Source: Alphaproteobacteria bacterium UBA2966 (GTDB taxonomy: Bacteria; Pseudomonadota; Alphaproteobacteria; UBA2966). From it: a stretch of DNA of 28,412 bases. The DNA is taken from contig DEBC01000008.1 of the NCBI GenBank assembly GCA_002348365.1, positions 1 through 28,412 on the forward strand. The letters are read 5' to 3'. Below, piece by piece: positions 7,861-16,570 of this stretch. Both the position numbers and the translations under genes were made by a program. The notes under the pieces were generated by a model. That model saw nothing but the letters and a program-made list of their open reading frames with translations. It made no database searches and was not told the origin of the DNA. The number at the start of each line of letters is the position of its first letter. Positions within the stretch are counted from its first letter, which is position 1.

Positions 7861-9222
7861 ATGACAAACACGTGGCACGAAATGACAGCCTTGGAGCTGG
7901 GGTCCGGAATTGCGAACGGTGATATCGATGCGCTCGATCTCGCCGAACATTTCCTTGACCGCATCGAGCAACAGGATACGGAACACAACATCTACATTCG
8001 GGCGACACCTGAGCGTGCGCGGGCGGAGGCAGCCGCTGCGGCGGATCGCGCCCGAAGCGGACTGAGGCGCGGACCGCTCGATGGCGTACCCATGTCGTGG
8101 AAGGACCTGGTGGCAATGGCCGGCGAGCCTACGACGGGTGGCTCTCCTTTGTTTGCCCAGCAGCCACCGGCAACCAGCGATGCCCTGTTGTTGTCCCGGG
8201 CGACGCGCGCCGGCATGGTTTGTCTCGGCCGCACCAATCTGCCGGAGTTTGCGTTCTCGGCGATGGGGATCAATCCTCATTTTGGAACGCCGCCAAATCC
8301 TTTCGATGCGAAGACGCCTCGCGTCCCTGGTGGTTCATCATCCGGGGCCGCGGTTTCCGTAGCTCGCGGACTCGCACCGGCAGGAATCGGATCCGATACG
8401 GGTGGCTCGGTGCGCGTTCCGGCTGCGTGGAATAATCTTGTGGGTCTCAAAACAACCGCCGGCATGCTGCCCAATGATGGCGTCCTGCCTCTCGTCCGCG
8501 ATCTCGATACGGTCGGTCCATTGACCCGGGACGTCGCCGACGCCGCCGCCATCTTTGCCGTTCTGGCATCGGATGAACCTGTCGATCTAGCCGGCGCCAG
8601 TGTTCGCGGAGCGCGGTTCCTTCTACCCGAAATGCTCTGGAATGACGTCGACGACGAGATCGCCGTCGTTATGGACGATGCCATCGGCCGCCTGGAGGCC
8701 GCGGGAGCGCACATCATTCGCGAAGCCGTTCCTGAACTTGACGAAGTGACGCAGATCTTCCTGAACTTCGGAGACCTCTTCAGCGCCACCGCCTATGCGG
8801 AGCTGCGCGACAAAGTCGATGCCCAGCCCGATCTTGTTTACGAACAAATTCTCAGGCGGCTGCATCTCTCGGTAGGCGCGTCTGCCGTCGATGTTCTGCA
8901 CGCCTGGATGGAGATCGACCGCTGTGCGCAAGCCTATTGCAAACGCGTTGCCCCTTACACCGCGGTCCTGTGTCCGACGACCACGATGTCGCCACCGGCC
9001 ATCACCGACGTCGAGTCCGATGCAGAAGGATATGCCGCCGCGCAGCGACGCATTCCGATCAATACACGAACGGGAAACCTTTTGAGGTTGTGCGCCGTCA
9101 CGGTACCGGCCGGGTTTGCCGGTGGATTGCCAGCCGGGCTGATGGTCTACGGCCTCCCCGACCAGGACCGCTACGTCCTCCGCGTGGCACGGGGCATCGA
9201 ACTCGCATTGACGGACGTCTAG
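7861..9222 (+). CDS. amidase (amidase-signature family)
   Basis: The 453-aa enzyme carries the complete Ser-cisSer-Lys triad: K81 in PMSWKDL, cis-S159 in GGSSSGAAV, and nucleophile S183 in GSDTGGSVRVPA. Spacing from cis-Ser to nucleophile is 24, as in malonamidase E2. Members hydrolyse amide bonds of small molecules, and GatA of the Glu-tRNA amidotransferase is a relative. No gatB or gatC is adjacent, so a stand-alone amidase is likely. The substrate cannot be told. The gene diverges from the ubiH-like gene with 97 bases between the starts, and a strong terminator follows. The PII and ammonium-transporter genes downstream would fit nitrogen scavenging, but the terminator separates the transcripts. 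Confidence 0.92.
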   Translation: MTNTWHEMTALELGSGIANGDIDALDLAEHFLDRIEQQDTEHNIYIRATPERARAEAAAAADRARSGLRRGPLDGVPMSWKDLVAMAGEPTTGGSPLFAQQPPATSDALLLSRATRAGMVCLGRTNLPEFAFSAMGINPHFGTPPNPFDAKTPRVPGGSSSGAAVSVARGLAPAGIGSDTGGSVRVPAAWNNLVGLKTTAGMLPNDGVLPLVRDLDTVGPLTRDVADAAAIFAVLASDEPVDLAGASVRGARFLLPEMLWNDVDDEIAVVMDDAIGRLEAAGAHIIREAVPELDEVTQIFLNFGDLFSATAYAELRDKVDAQPDLVYEQILRRLHLSVGASAVDVLHAWMEIDRCAQAYCKRVAPYTAVLCPTTTMSPPAITDVESDAEGYAAAQRRIPINTRTGNLLRLCAVTVPAGFAGGLPAGLMVYGLPDQDRYVLRVARGIELALTDV

Positions 9223-9241
9223 GGCGAGTCCGCCCAATAAT

Positions 9242-9271
9242 TAGGCAGCACGATGTTGCTGCCTATTTTTT
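9242..9271 (+). terminator. intrinsic terminator after the amidase gene
   Basis: A perfect 9-bp stem, TAGGCAGCA (9242-9250) with TGCTGCCTA (9257-9265), has a 6-base loop and six T (9266-9271). The stem begins 19 bases past the amidase stop. Confidence 0.92.
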
Positions 9272-9363
9272 CATCATGACTGCCCCGCGGGTGGCTTGGC
9301 CACCTGAGAGATTTCTCCGAAAAACAACTGGAAATCATACACTTAGGTCTCTTTACTCAAAGC

Positions 9364-9379
9364 TGGCATAGAGTTTGAG
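9364..9379 (+). promoter_or_regulatory. weak sigma-54-like promoter candidate for glnK-amtB
   Basis: TGGCATAGAGTTTGAG has the GG of a -24 element and a TTTG near -12, but the invariant GC at -12 is GA. It lies about 65 bases before the glnK ATG. glnK-amtB operons are commonly nitrogen regulated through NtrC and sigma-54, which is why it is listed despite the mismatch. Confidence 0.2.
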
Positions 9380-9442
9380 TTTGCTCTCGCATGGCATGGC
9401 GTCTAAAGCGCTTCGCCTCATACTGCCAATGGGGGACAACAC

Positions 9443-9781
9443 ATGAAATTCATAATGGCTGTCATCAAGCCCTTCAAACTGGACGAGGTGCGCGAGGCGC
9501 TCACCGAGTTGGGCGTTCAGGGCCTGACCGTCAGTGAAGTTCAGGGATTCGGTCGTCAAAAGGGGCACACAGAGTTCTACAGGGGCGCCGAGTACGTCGT
9601 GAACTTTGTCCCGAAGATCAAGGTCGAGGTAGCCGTTTCCGATGAGCTCGAGGAAAGAGTCGTCGAATGCATTCAGCAGGCGGCCCAGACCGGGCAGATC
9701 GGTGATGGAAAGATTTTTTCCTTCGACCTCGATACAGCGGTTCGGATCCGAACCGGAGAAACCAACGAACAGGCGTTATAG
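9443..9781 (+). CDS. glnK: nitrogen regulatory protein PII (GlnK)
   Basis: The 112-aa protein is the normal length for PII and is conserved throughout: MKFIMAVIKPFKLDEVREAL at the start, the T-loop GRQKGHTEFYRGAEYVVNF with the uridylylation tyrosine in GAEY (Y51), and the nucleotide-binding TGQIGDGKIF near residue 84. PII trimers bind ATP/ADP and 2-oxoglutarate, and the unmodified form plugs the ammonium channel. It is named GlnK, not GlnB, because amtB follows 12 bases after its stop. The ribosome site GGGGGA (9431-9436) is six bases from ATG 9443. Confidence 0.96.
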   Translation: MKFIMAVIKPFKLDEVREALTELGVQGLTVSEVQGFGRQKGHTEFYRGAEYVVNFVPKIKVEVAVSDELEERVVECIQQAAQTGQIGDGKIFSFDLDTAVRIRTGETNEQAL

Positions 9782-9793
9782 GAGACGGACACA

Positions 9794-11080
9794 ATGAGAC
9801 AGACAAAATCTATTTCCTTCCTGGCAGCCGTCGTATGGGCCATGGCAGCCGTGAATCCGGCCCTCGCGCGGGAAGACGGCCTGAGCTCCGGAGATACCGC
9901 CTGGATGCTGACATCCACCGTTATCGTATTGATGATGACCATTCCCGGCGTCGCGCTCTTCTACGGCGGGATGGTTCGCAAGAAGAACGTCCTGAGCACG
10001 GTCATGCACAGCTTCGCTGCAACCTGCCTGATCACCGTTATCTGGATGATCATCGGCTACAGCCTGGCTTTCTCTGAAGGCACGAGCTTCGTCGGAGGTT
10101 TCGGTAAACTGTTCCTCGACGGGATGACGGTTGAGGCGATGAGCGGATCGATTCCGGAATCCGTGTTCATGACATTTCAGATGACATTCGCCGTCATTAC
10201 GGCGGCGCTCATTACCGGTGCGATCGCCGAGCGCATGAAGTTCTCAGCGTTACTGTTGTTCCTCGGTTCCTGGTCGATCCTGGTGTATTCGCCCGTCTGC
10301 TACTGGGTCTGGGGTGGCGGCTTCCTCGGCGATGCCGGCGTCTTGGACTTTGCTGGTGGCACCGTGGTGCATATCAACTCGGGCATCGCGGCGCTAGTCG
10401 CTGCCATCGTGCTGGGCAAACGCGTGGGCTACGGCCGTGAAAATCTGGCTCCTCACAACGTCGTTCTCACTGTGGTCGGCGCCTCCTTCCTGTGGGTCGG
10501 TTGGTTCGGCTTCAATGGCGGCTCCGCTGTGGCAGCCAACGGAACCGCCGGTATGGCGATGGCAGTCACCCAGATTGCCACCGCAGCTGCTGCGCTTGCC
10601 TGGATGTTTGCCGAATGGATGACCCACCAAAAGCCCAGTGTGCTGGGAATTGCTTCCGGAGCTGTCGCGGGCCTGGTGGCAATCACACCGGCATCAGGAT
10701 TTGTCGGCCCGGCGGGCGCCCTCGCCATCGGCCTGATTGCAGGCGTCGTCTGCTTCTGGGGCGCGACATGGCTCAAGCACAAAGTCGGTTACGATGATTC
10801 GCTGGATGTCTTCGCTGTCCATGGTCTGGGTGGAATCACCGGGGCTATCCTCACCGGGGTGTTTGCCGTCGAAGCAATCGGCGGAACGGCCGGAGCGCTT
10901 GAGGGAAATGTCGGGCAAATCGGCACCCAGATCTACGGCATCATCGCCACGATCGTCTACTGCGCCGTGGCGTCATTTGTCCTGCTAAAGATTATCGACG
11001 CAGTGGTTGGCCTTCGTGTCGACGAAGAGCAGGAACGCGAAGGTCTGGACATCGCTCTACACGGAGAGAGCGTCACCTAG
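9794..11080 (+). CDS. amtB: ammonium transporter AmtB
   Basis: The 428-aa inner-membrane channel of the Amt/Mep/Rh family conducts ammonia derived from ammonium. It starts with a cleavable signal peptide (about residues 1-25, ending PALA) followed by eleven hydrophobic helices. The twin pore histidines are H193 (GTVVHINSG) and H343 (VFAVHGLGG); the ammonium-site aspartate lies in LDFAGGTVVH and the gate phenylalanine in FMTFQMTFAVIT. ATG 9794 has AGGAG at 9780-9784. It is co-transcribed with glnK, whose product would block it when nitrogen is plentiful. A hairpin with T run follows. Confidence 0.97.
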   Translation: MRQTKSISFLAAVVWAMAAVNPALAREDGLSSGDTAWMLTSTVIVLMMTIPGVALFYGGMVRKKNVLSTVMHSFAATCLITVIWMIIGYSLAFSEGTSFVGGFGKLFLDGMTVEAMSGSIPESVFMTFQMTFAVITAALITGAIAERMKFSALLLFLGSWSILVYSPVCYWVWGGGFLGDAGVLDFAGGTVVHINSGIAALVAAIVLGKRVGYGRENLAPHNVVLTVVGASFLWVGWFGFNGGSAVAANGTAGMAMAVTQIATAAAALAWMFAEWMTHQKPSVLGIASGAVAGLVAITPASGFVGPAGALAIGLIAGVVCFWGATWLKHKVGYDDSLDVFAVHGLGGITGAILTGVFAVEAIGGTAGALEGNVGQIGTQIYGIIATIVYCAVASFVLLKIIDAVVGLRVDEEQEREGLDIALHGESVT

Positions 11081-11386
11081 ACAGAAATTCTCAGCGCTCA
11101 CCCCTTGCGCCCGGTGCCGCCTTGCGTTGCCCGGGCGCACTTTTCTTGAGAATCGCATTATCCGGCGATGGTCCCGACCCTCTGTCCGGACCAGCCCTCA
11201 CTGGCCTTTTCCATACCCACGAGCGTCAATATCCTGTAGGTTTGAAAGGGAATGGACGCCAAATCTTGTGGCGTTGGCTTACGAGTTCCAAGCCCAAACA
11301 TTGGTAGTGACTTGTACGCCACCAGGACGCCGTTTAGGTTTGTTTGCGTTTTGTACTCAAGGCAAAGAGATCGCTGCACGCGCCCA
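11081..11386. other. 306-base intergenic region between amtB and the aminotransferase
   Basis: Apart from the amtB terminator, I see one perfect 6-bp inverted repeat with a 7-base spacer: ACGCCA 11256-11261 and TGGCGT 11269-11274. Two further direct ACGCC copies lie near 11320-11332. No convincing coding sequence or -35/-10 pair was found. It probably contains the promoter of the downstream group. Confidence 0.5.
11106..11144 (+). terminator. intrinsic terminator after amtB
   Basis: TGCGCCCGG (11106-11114) pairs with CCGGGCGCA (11131-11139) across a 16-base loop, followed by CTTTTCTT. It is placed 25 bases after the amtB stop. Confidence 0.75.
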
Positions 11387-12571
11387 ATGCTCAACAACCG
11401 GCTCGATACTCTGGGCGATGGCCCCTTCCGTCGTTTGGCAAAACTTATCGAGCCCATGACGCCGGCCGCAAACTTGCCGCCGATCAATCTCTCGATCGGA
11501 GAGCCTCAATTCGGCTGTCCTGAGCTGGTCGGCGATGTGATCAACGCGCATCGTCACCTCTACGGAAAGTATCCTCCGCCAAAAGGTACCTCCGACTATC
11601 GTGAAGCTGTGACGAGTTGGCTGAATCGACGATATGACCTGCCCGCTGATCTGCTCGATCCAGACCGCCATATCGCCCCCGTCTCGGGAACGAAAGAAGG
11701 CATGTTCATGTTCGCTCAGATCGCCATCCCCGAGCGGACGGGTCCCGATCGACCTCTGGCGCTGATTCCCAACCCGTACTACCACACCTATGCCGGTGCC
11801 GTCGTGTCGGCAGGTGCCGAGCCGGCCTTCATACCCGCCACGCGGGAAACCGGTTTCCTGCCCGACTACGCCGCCCTGGACAGCGACGTCCTGGATCGAA
11901 CAGCGCTCTGTATCGTTTGCTCCCCGGCCAATCCCCAGGGCGCCGTTGCCGATCGCACCTACCTTGGCGATCTCATCGCCCTCGCCCGTAGGCATGAATT
12001 CATCCTGCTCGTGGATGAGTGCTATGCAGAGATCTACTCCGACTCGCCGCCGACTGGCGCGTTGGAGGTATGTGCAGCCGATGGAACCCTCGACAACGTC
12101 GTCGTATTTCACTCACTCTCCAAGCGTTCCAGCGCGCCTGGATTGCGAGTCGGTTTCGCCGCCGGCGATCCTGAAATAATTGACGCCTTCATGCGTCTTC
12201 GGACCTATGGGGCCGCCGTTATTCCACTGCCGATCGAGGCAGCCGCGTCAGAATTGTGGCGGGATGAGGCGCACGTGGAGCACATCCGCAACGGTTATCG
12301 CGAGCAGTTTGACACCGCGGAGAAGATCCTCGGTGACTATCCAGGCTTCTACCGACCGGCCGGAGGATTCTTTCTGTGGCTGGAGGTGGGAGACAGCGTT
12401 GCGGCGGCAGTAAGGCTCTGGCGCGATGCCGCCGTTAAGCTCTTGCCCGGTTCGTACCTGGCTGCCGATGTGAATGGCTGCAATCCCGGCGCCGATTACA
12501 TTCGAATTCCGCTCGTTCACGAAATTGAAACCACGAGCGAGGCACTTGAACGCATTCGGCACACCCTTTAG
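11387..12571 (+). CDS. class I/II PLP aminotransferase, DapC-like (succinyldiaminopimelate transaminase type)
   Basis: The 394-aa fold-type I PLP enzyme has the Schiff-base lysine K246 in SLSKRSSAPGLRVGF and its arginine partner in the same motif. It also has the NPYY and SPANPQG segments around residues 128-190, and VDECYAEIY with the PLP-nitrogen aspartate near residue 208. The opening (NNRLDTLGDGPFRRLAKLI, then NLSIGEPQ) matches proteins annotated as succinyldiaminopimelate aminotransferase in alphaproteobacteria, a step in lysine and peptidoglycan precursor synthesis. No other dap gene is nearby, so substrate is inferred from similarity only. ATG 11387 is taken because the upstream in-frame 45 residues are not family-like. 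ftsK starts 16 bases after its stop. Confidence 0.85.
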   Translation: MLNNRLDTLGDGPFRRLAKLIEPMTPAANLPPINLSIGEPQFGCPELVGDVINAHRHLYGKYPPPKGTSDYREAVTSWLNRRYDLPADLLDPDRHIAPVSGTKEGMFMFAQIAIPERTGPDRPLALIPNPYYHTYAGAVVSAGAEPAFIPATRETGFLPDYAALDSDVLDRTALCIVCSPANPQGAVADRTYLGDLIALARRHEFILLVDECYAEIYSDSPPTGALEVCAADGTLDNVVVFHSLSKRSSAPGLRVGFAAGDPEIIDAFMRLRTYGAAVIPLPIEAAASELWRDEAHVEHIRNGYREQFDTAEKILGDYPGFYRPAGGFFLWLEVGDSVAAAVRLWRDAAVKLLPGSYLAADVNGCNPGADYIRIPLVHEIETTSEALERIRHTL

Positions 12572-12587
12572 TCGCCACGTTGCTACC

Positions 12588-14996
12588 ATGACCCAAACAT
12601 CGAACACCCACGGCAAAGCCCCGATCCTTCCTGAAGGATTTGGAGATTTCGTGCGGCGACGAGCCGTTGAAACGGCGGGATTGGGGTTGCTGATTACCGG
12701 CATTCTGTTCGGTCTGGCCCTGATCACCTATGCGCCGGATGATCCCAACTTCAACAGCGCGACTGGAAAGGCGGCCGAAAATCTGCTCGGTCTCCCCGGC
12801 GCCTACATCGCAGAGTTTTTCCTGCAGACACTTGGCGTAATTTCCGGTTTGTTCACGGTGGTCCTTGCGTCCTGGTCGTGGCGCCTGGTCTCCGACAGGT
12901 CCATCCCCAGGTTCTGGCTCAGACTCAGCCTGCTACCCGTTGCACTCATCCTTGGCGCGGTGGCCGTGGAGAGCCTGCCGCCGCCAGAGATTTGGCCGAT
13001 CTCCGCCGGGCTTGGTGGTCTCATGGGAGATATCCTGGGCGGACATATTGCTGCCGCTGGCCAGACCTACATACCCGCGTTGCCCCCTGTCATTTACTTC
13101 ATCGTTATTGGGGCAGTGGGCCTGGCATCTCTCATGTTGAGTATGGCGCTCACCATTGCCGAATGGAGTGCTATCTACCACCGGAGCAGCCAACTCGTTG
13201 CCCGCATGTTCCGCGCCGTAAACACGCTCGCCTATTTCGGAGAGTGGTTGGACCTTCGTCGACAGGCACGAAAATCTCGTGGTGACCCCCTCAATCGGCG
13301 GGAGCCCGTCATGAAGCGTCAGACCGACGTGAAAGGCGTGTCCGACGGAGCAGCGGAGACGGAGACGAGTGAACCGGCAGACGCCAGCCCGGCGCCCTCG
13401 AAGGCCTCACGACGCGTACAAAAACGGCTGGCCAAACTTAAGTCTGGAAAACGCGCAGATGCCGAGCGTCAACCCGCGTTGGATCTGGTTCCATCCAATG
13501 AGTACCAGCTCCCGTCCCTGTCATTGCTCTCTTCGCCACCGGCGGGCAAGTCTTCACGAGCCGTCAGCGACGACGCACTGGAACAAAACGCCCGACTGCT
13601 GGAGTCCGTGCTGGAGGAGTTCGGTGTCAAGGGACAGATCAGCGAAGTGCGCCCCGGACCGGTGGTAACACTCTACGAACTGCACCCGGCGCCGGGCACC
13701 AAGACGTCCCGCGTGATCGGACTGGCAGATGATATCGCGCGATCCATGAGTGCCGTGTCGGCACGCATTGCTGTCGTGCAGGGTAAGAATGCGATCGGAA
13801 TCGAGCTGCCCAACAGCGACCGCGAGGTCGTCCATTTGCGTGAATTGCTGTCCTCTGCCGCATATGAAAGCACCGCCGCCAATCTCACCCTAGCTCTGGG
13901 CAAGGATATCGCCGGCGCACCGGTGATCGTCGACCTGGCGAGGATGCCACATCTGCTTGTTGCCGGAACAACCGGTTCGGGCAAATCGGTCGGCATCAAT
14001 TCGATGATTCTTTCACTGCTGTATCGGCTGCCCCCCGATCAATGCAAACTCATCCTCATTGATCCGAAAATGCTCGAGCTTTCGGTGTACGACGGCATTC
14101 CGCACCTCTTGACGCCCGTCGTAACGGAGCCCGGAAAAGCTGTTGTTGCGCTTAAATGGACCGTGCGGGAGATGGAGAATCGCTATCGCGCCATGTCTCA
14201 GCTCGGCGTTCGTAATATTACCGGGTACAACCAGCGTCTTGCGGAAGTCATCTCCAAGGGCGAACAGATTCAGCGCACCGTTCAGACAGGTTTCGACCGC
14301 GAAACCGGTGAACCGGTTTTCGAGGATCAGGCTCTTGATCTGCAGCCCTTTCCGTACATCGTCGTCGTTGTCGACGAGATGGCCGATCTCATGCTGGTCG
14401 CGGGCAAAGACATTGAGGGCGCCATCCGACGATTGGCACAAATGGCGCGCGCCGCCGGAATTCACCTGATCATGGCAACCCAACGGCCTTCCGTGGACGT
14501 TATCACCGGCACAATCAAGGCAAACTTTCCCTCCCGAATCAGTTTCCAGGTCACCTCGAAGATCGACAGTCGGACCATTCTGGACGAGCAAGGCGCGGAG
14601 CAGCTCTTGGGTTCCGGCGACATGCTCTATCAGGCGAGCGGCGGACGGGTGCAGCGCGTGCATGGTCCGTTTGTGTCCGACAAGGAGGTCGAAAAGATCG
14701 CATCCGCCCTCAAGAAACAGGGCAGTCCGGTGTACCTCGACGCGGTCACCGAAGACGTTGAGACATCCTTCGAAACGGAAGGAAACTCCGGCGGTGACGA
14801 GCTCTACAACGAGGCCGTAGCCCTGGTGATGAGGGAGAACCGCGCATCAACAAGCTTTATCCAGCGTCACCTGCAAATTGGCTACAACCGCGCCGCGCGC
14901 ATCATCGAGCAAATGGAAGCCCAGGGCATCGTCACGCCGGCGGATCGCGTTGGAAAGCGCGAAGTTCTGCTGCCGGATGGCGGGGGCTTTGAATAA
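12588..14996 (+). CDS. ftsK: DNA translocase FtsK
   Basis: The 802-aa protein is an inner-membrane cell-division and chromosome-segregation ATPase. Residues about 25-200 hold four to five hydrophobic helices, then a charged linker to about 320. The RecA-like motor has Walker A GTTGSGKSVG (G460 to S467) and Walker B VVVVDEMADL with D596 and E597. The C-terminal winged-helix gamma domain, which reads KOPS/FRS-type DNA polarity sites, starts near residue 735 and contains STSFIQRHLQIGYNRAARII. Length fits the short-linker FtsK of alphaproteobacteria. ATG 12588 avoids a long overlap with the aminotransferase gene. lolA follows, a common order. Confidence 0.97.
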   Translation: MTQTSNTHGKAPILPEGFGDFVRRRAVETAGLGLLITGILFGLALITYAPDDPNFNSATGKAAENLLGLPGAYIAEFFLQTLGVISGLFTVVLASWSWRLVSDRSIPRFWLRLSLLPVALILGAVAVESLPPPEIWPISAGLGGLMGDILGGHIAAAGQTYIPALPPVIYFIVIGAVGLASLMLSMALTIAEWSAIYHRSSQLVARMFRAVNTLAYFGEWLDLRRQARKSRGDPLNRREPVMKRQTDVKGVSDGAAETETSEPADASPAPSKASRRVQKRLAKLKSGKRADAERQPALDLVPSNEYQLPSLSLLSSPPAGKSSRAVSDDALEQNARLLESVLEEFGVKGQISEVRPGPVVTLYELHPAPGTKTSRVIGLADDIARSMSAVSARIAVVQGKNAIGIELPNSDREVVHLRELLSSAAYESTAANLTLALGKDIAGAPVIVDLARMPHLLVAGTTGSGKSVGINSMILSLLYRLPPDQCKLILIDPKMLELSVYDGIPHLLTPVVTEPGKAVVALKWTVREMENRYRAMSQLGVRNITGYNQRLAEVISKGEQIQRTVQTGFDRETGEPVFEDQALDLQPFPYIVVVVDEMADLMLVAGKDIEGAIRRLAQMARAAGIHLIMATQRPSVDVITGTIKANFPSRISFQVTSKIDSRTILDEQGAEQLLGSGDMLYQASGGRVQRVHGPFVSDKEVEKIASALKKQGSPVYLDAVTEDVETSFETEGNSGGDELYNEAVALVMRENRASTSFIQRHLQIGYNRAARIIEQMEAQGIVTPADRVGKREVLLPDGGGFE

Positions 14997-15008
14997 CCTG
15001 GAAGCGCA

Positions 15009-15677
15009 ATGTGCGTTTCCAGGCTGATTGGATCAGGACAGTTGAGGGTCTTACGACACGCGTTGGTTGCCGTCGCGTTAGCATTCGTGCTCGGTGCGAC
15101 CGTGCCGGAAGGCCGGGCTGAACTGTCGCTGCAGGACGAGGATGATATTGCCAGGATCGAATCCTATCTGAACGGCGTCCAGACGCTGGCTGCCGACTTC
15201 ATCCAGATTTCTCCGGATGGTTCGATCAGCCGGGGGCGGTTTTATCTCAAGCGGCCCGGGCGATTAAGGTTCGAATATAAACCTCCCGCGCCCATTCTTG
15301 TGGTCGCCGACGGGACTTACGTGAATTACTTCGATGTTGAACTGGGGCAGTTGAGCCAGATCGGCGTCTACTCGACCCCGCTGGGAGTCGTCGTCGCCAA
15401 GGAGGTAAAGCTAGACGGGCGAATTGCGGTCACATCCGTCAGGCGTGACGCGGCGGTCATATCATTGACAACTGTTGATACGGAAGAGCCAGGGCGTGGG
15501 ACTCTGACACTGGTCTTCAGCGAGCGCCCTCTCGAGCTTCGCAAGTGGGAAATCATCGATCCGCAGGGACTTCTGACCACCGTGGCGCTCGACGCGGTAA
15601 CCATCAATCACGAGCTCGACCCGGAGCTCTTTGTTTTTCAACGTCCCGAAAACGTCGACGGCATCGATGGACGTTAA
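15009..15677 (+). CDS. lolA: outer-membrane lipoprotein carrier protein LolA
   Basis: The 222-aa protein has an N-terminal signal region ending near EGRA (about residue 37). A LolA-type beta fold follows: LNGVQTLAADFIQISPDGSISRGRFYLKRPGRLRFEY, then a repeated strand pattern to the end. LolA ferries lipoproteins through the periplasm from LolCDE to the outer membrane. The first in-frame ATG gives an unusually long hydrophilic lead before the hydrophobic core, so the true start could be slightly downstream. The gene begins 12 bases after ftsK, the usual neighbour. Confidence 0.93.
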   Translation: MCVSRLIGSGQLRVLRHALVAVALAFVLGATVPEGRAELSLQDEDDIARIESYLNGVQTLAADFIQISPDGSISRGRFYLKRPGRLRFEYKPPAPILVVADGTYVNYFDVELGQLSQIGVYSTPLGVVVAKEVKLDGRIAVTSVRRDAAVISLTTVDTEEPGRGTLTLVFSERPLELRKWEIIDPQGLLTTVALDAVTINHELDPELFVFQRPENVDGIDGR

Positions 15678-15715
15678 CGGAATGCGGTCGCTCTGGCACC
15701 CGCATCCCCCCTAGA

Positions 15716-15730
15716 CGCGAACCATTCGCG
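15716..15730 (+). repeat. short inverted repeat after lolA
   Basis: CGCGAA (15716-15721) and TTCGCG (15725-15730) with a 3-base loop lie 39 bases past the lolA stop. There is no T run, so it could be a weak Rho-independent or a processing hairpin. Confidence 0.3.
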
Positions 15731-15808
15731 CGACTAAATATTGCTTGATCATTCGAGGAGGCACAGCCGGAAGGAATTTCGGCCCGAAGACCTGAGGCGC
15801 ACCAGTAC

Positions 15809-16570
15809 ATGACCGCAAGAAATCGTCCCATCGTGGGAATTCCCGCAAGCATCCGGCGCGTCAACGGAAACGACTTTCATGCCGTTTCCACGCGCTATGT
15901 GGATGCGGTCACGCGACTGGCAGGCGCCGAACCCGTCGTTGTCCCCGCGATTGGTGGCCAGCTGGATTTTGAGGATCTGGTGAGCCGGTTCGACGGGTTC
16001 TTTTTCACGGGCTGTCCTTCGAACGTTGAGCCCCATCACTACGATGAGCCCGTAAATCTGACTCCCGACAAACGGGATCCCGATCGAGACGCCACGACGC
16101 TTCCGCTTATCCGATGCGCATTGGCGAATGCCGTGCCCTTCTTCGCGATCTGCAGGGGATTCCAGGAGGTCAACGTCGCCCTGGGAGGGAGCCTCCATCA
16201 GCTTTTGCATGAAGTTCCTGGAAAATGGGACCACCGCGGCGGCAATGACAAACCACATGACGAGCGGTTTGCGCCCCGACACCATGTATCACTCACGCCA
16301 GGGGGTTATCTTTCGGATCTCACCGATTCCTCGCGAATTGTCGTCAATTCCCTGCACGGCCAGGGCATCGACAGATTGGGAAAGAACCTGATCGTTGAGG
16401 CCCTCACAGACGACGGTACTGTGGAAGCATTTCGGGTTGATGGCGCCGAATCACTTGCCCTGGGTGTGCAATGGCATCCGGAATGGCGGGCCGAAGAAAC
16501 CTCGCATTACGGAGCGCTGTTCGACGCGTTCAGCGAAGCCGTGAAAAATCGGGCGCACACCCGTCAATGA
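15809..16570 (+). CDS. gamma-glutamyl-gamma-aminobutyrate hydrolase family protein (peptidase C26)
   Basis: The 253-aa class I glutamine-amidotransferase-like hydrolase is related to PuuD of the putrescine pathway. The catalytic triad is visible: C115 in FAICRGFQEVNV, H223 and E225 in GVQWHPEWR. The family usually opens with PIVGIPA, as here, and contains GGxxLHQ (GGSLHQLL) after the nucleophile and NSLHGQGI near 190. PuuD cleaves the gamma-glutamyl bond of gamma-Glu-GABA; other members act on different gamma-glutamyl compounds, and no other puu genes are present here. ATG 15809 is the first good start. The stop overlaps the next start (ATGA at 16567-16570). Confidence 0.9.
   Translation: MTARNRPIVGIPASIRRVNGNDFHAVSTRYVDAVTRLAGAEPVVVPAIGGQLDFEDLVSRFDGFFFTGCPSNVEPHHYDEPVNLTPDKRDPDRDATTLPLIRCALANAVPFFAICRGFQEVNVALGGSLHQLLHEVPGKWDHRGGNDKPHDERFAPRHHVSLTPGGYLSDLTDSSRIVVNSLHGQGIDRLGKNLIVEALTDDGTVEAFRVDGAESLALGVQWHPEWRAEETSHYGALFDAFSEAVKNRAHTRQ

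Noticed and set aside
9242..9271. Riboswitch or attenuator for glnK
   Set aside because: The hairpin follows the amidase stop by 19 bases and is over 170 bases before glnK; it is a simple terminator with no alternative structure seen.
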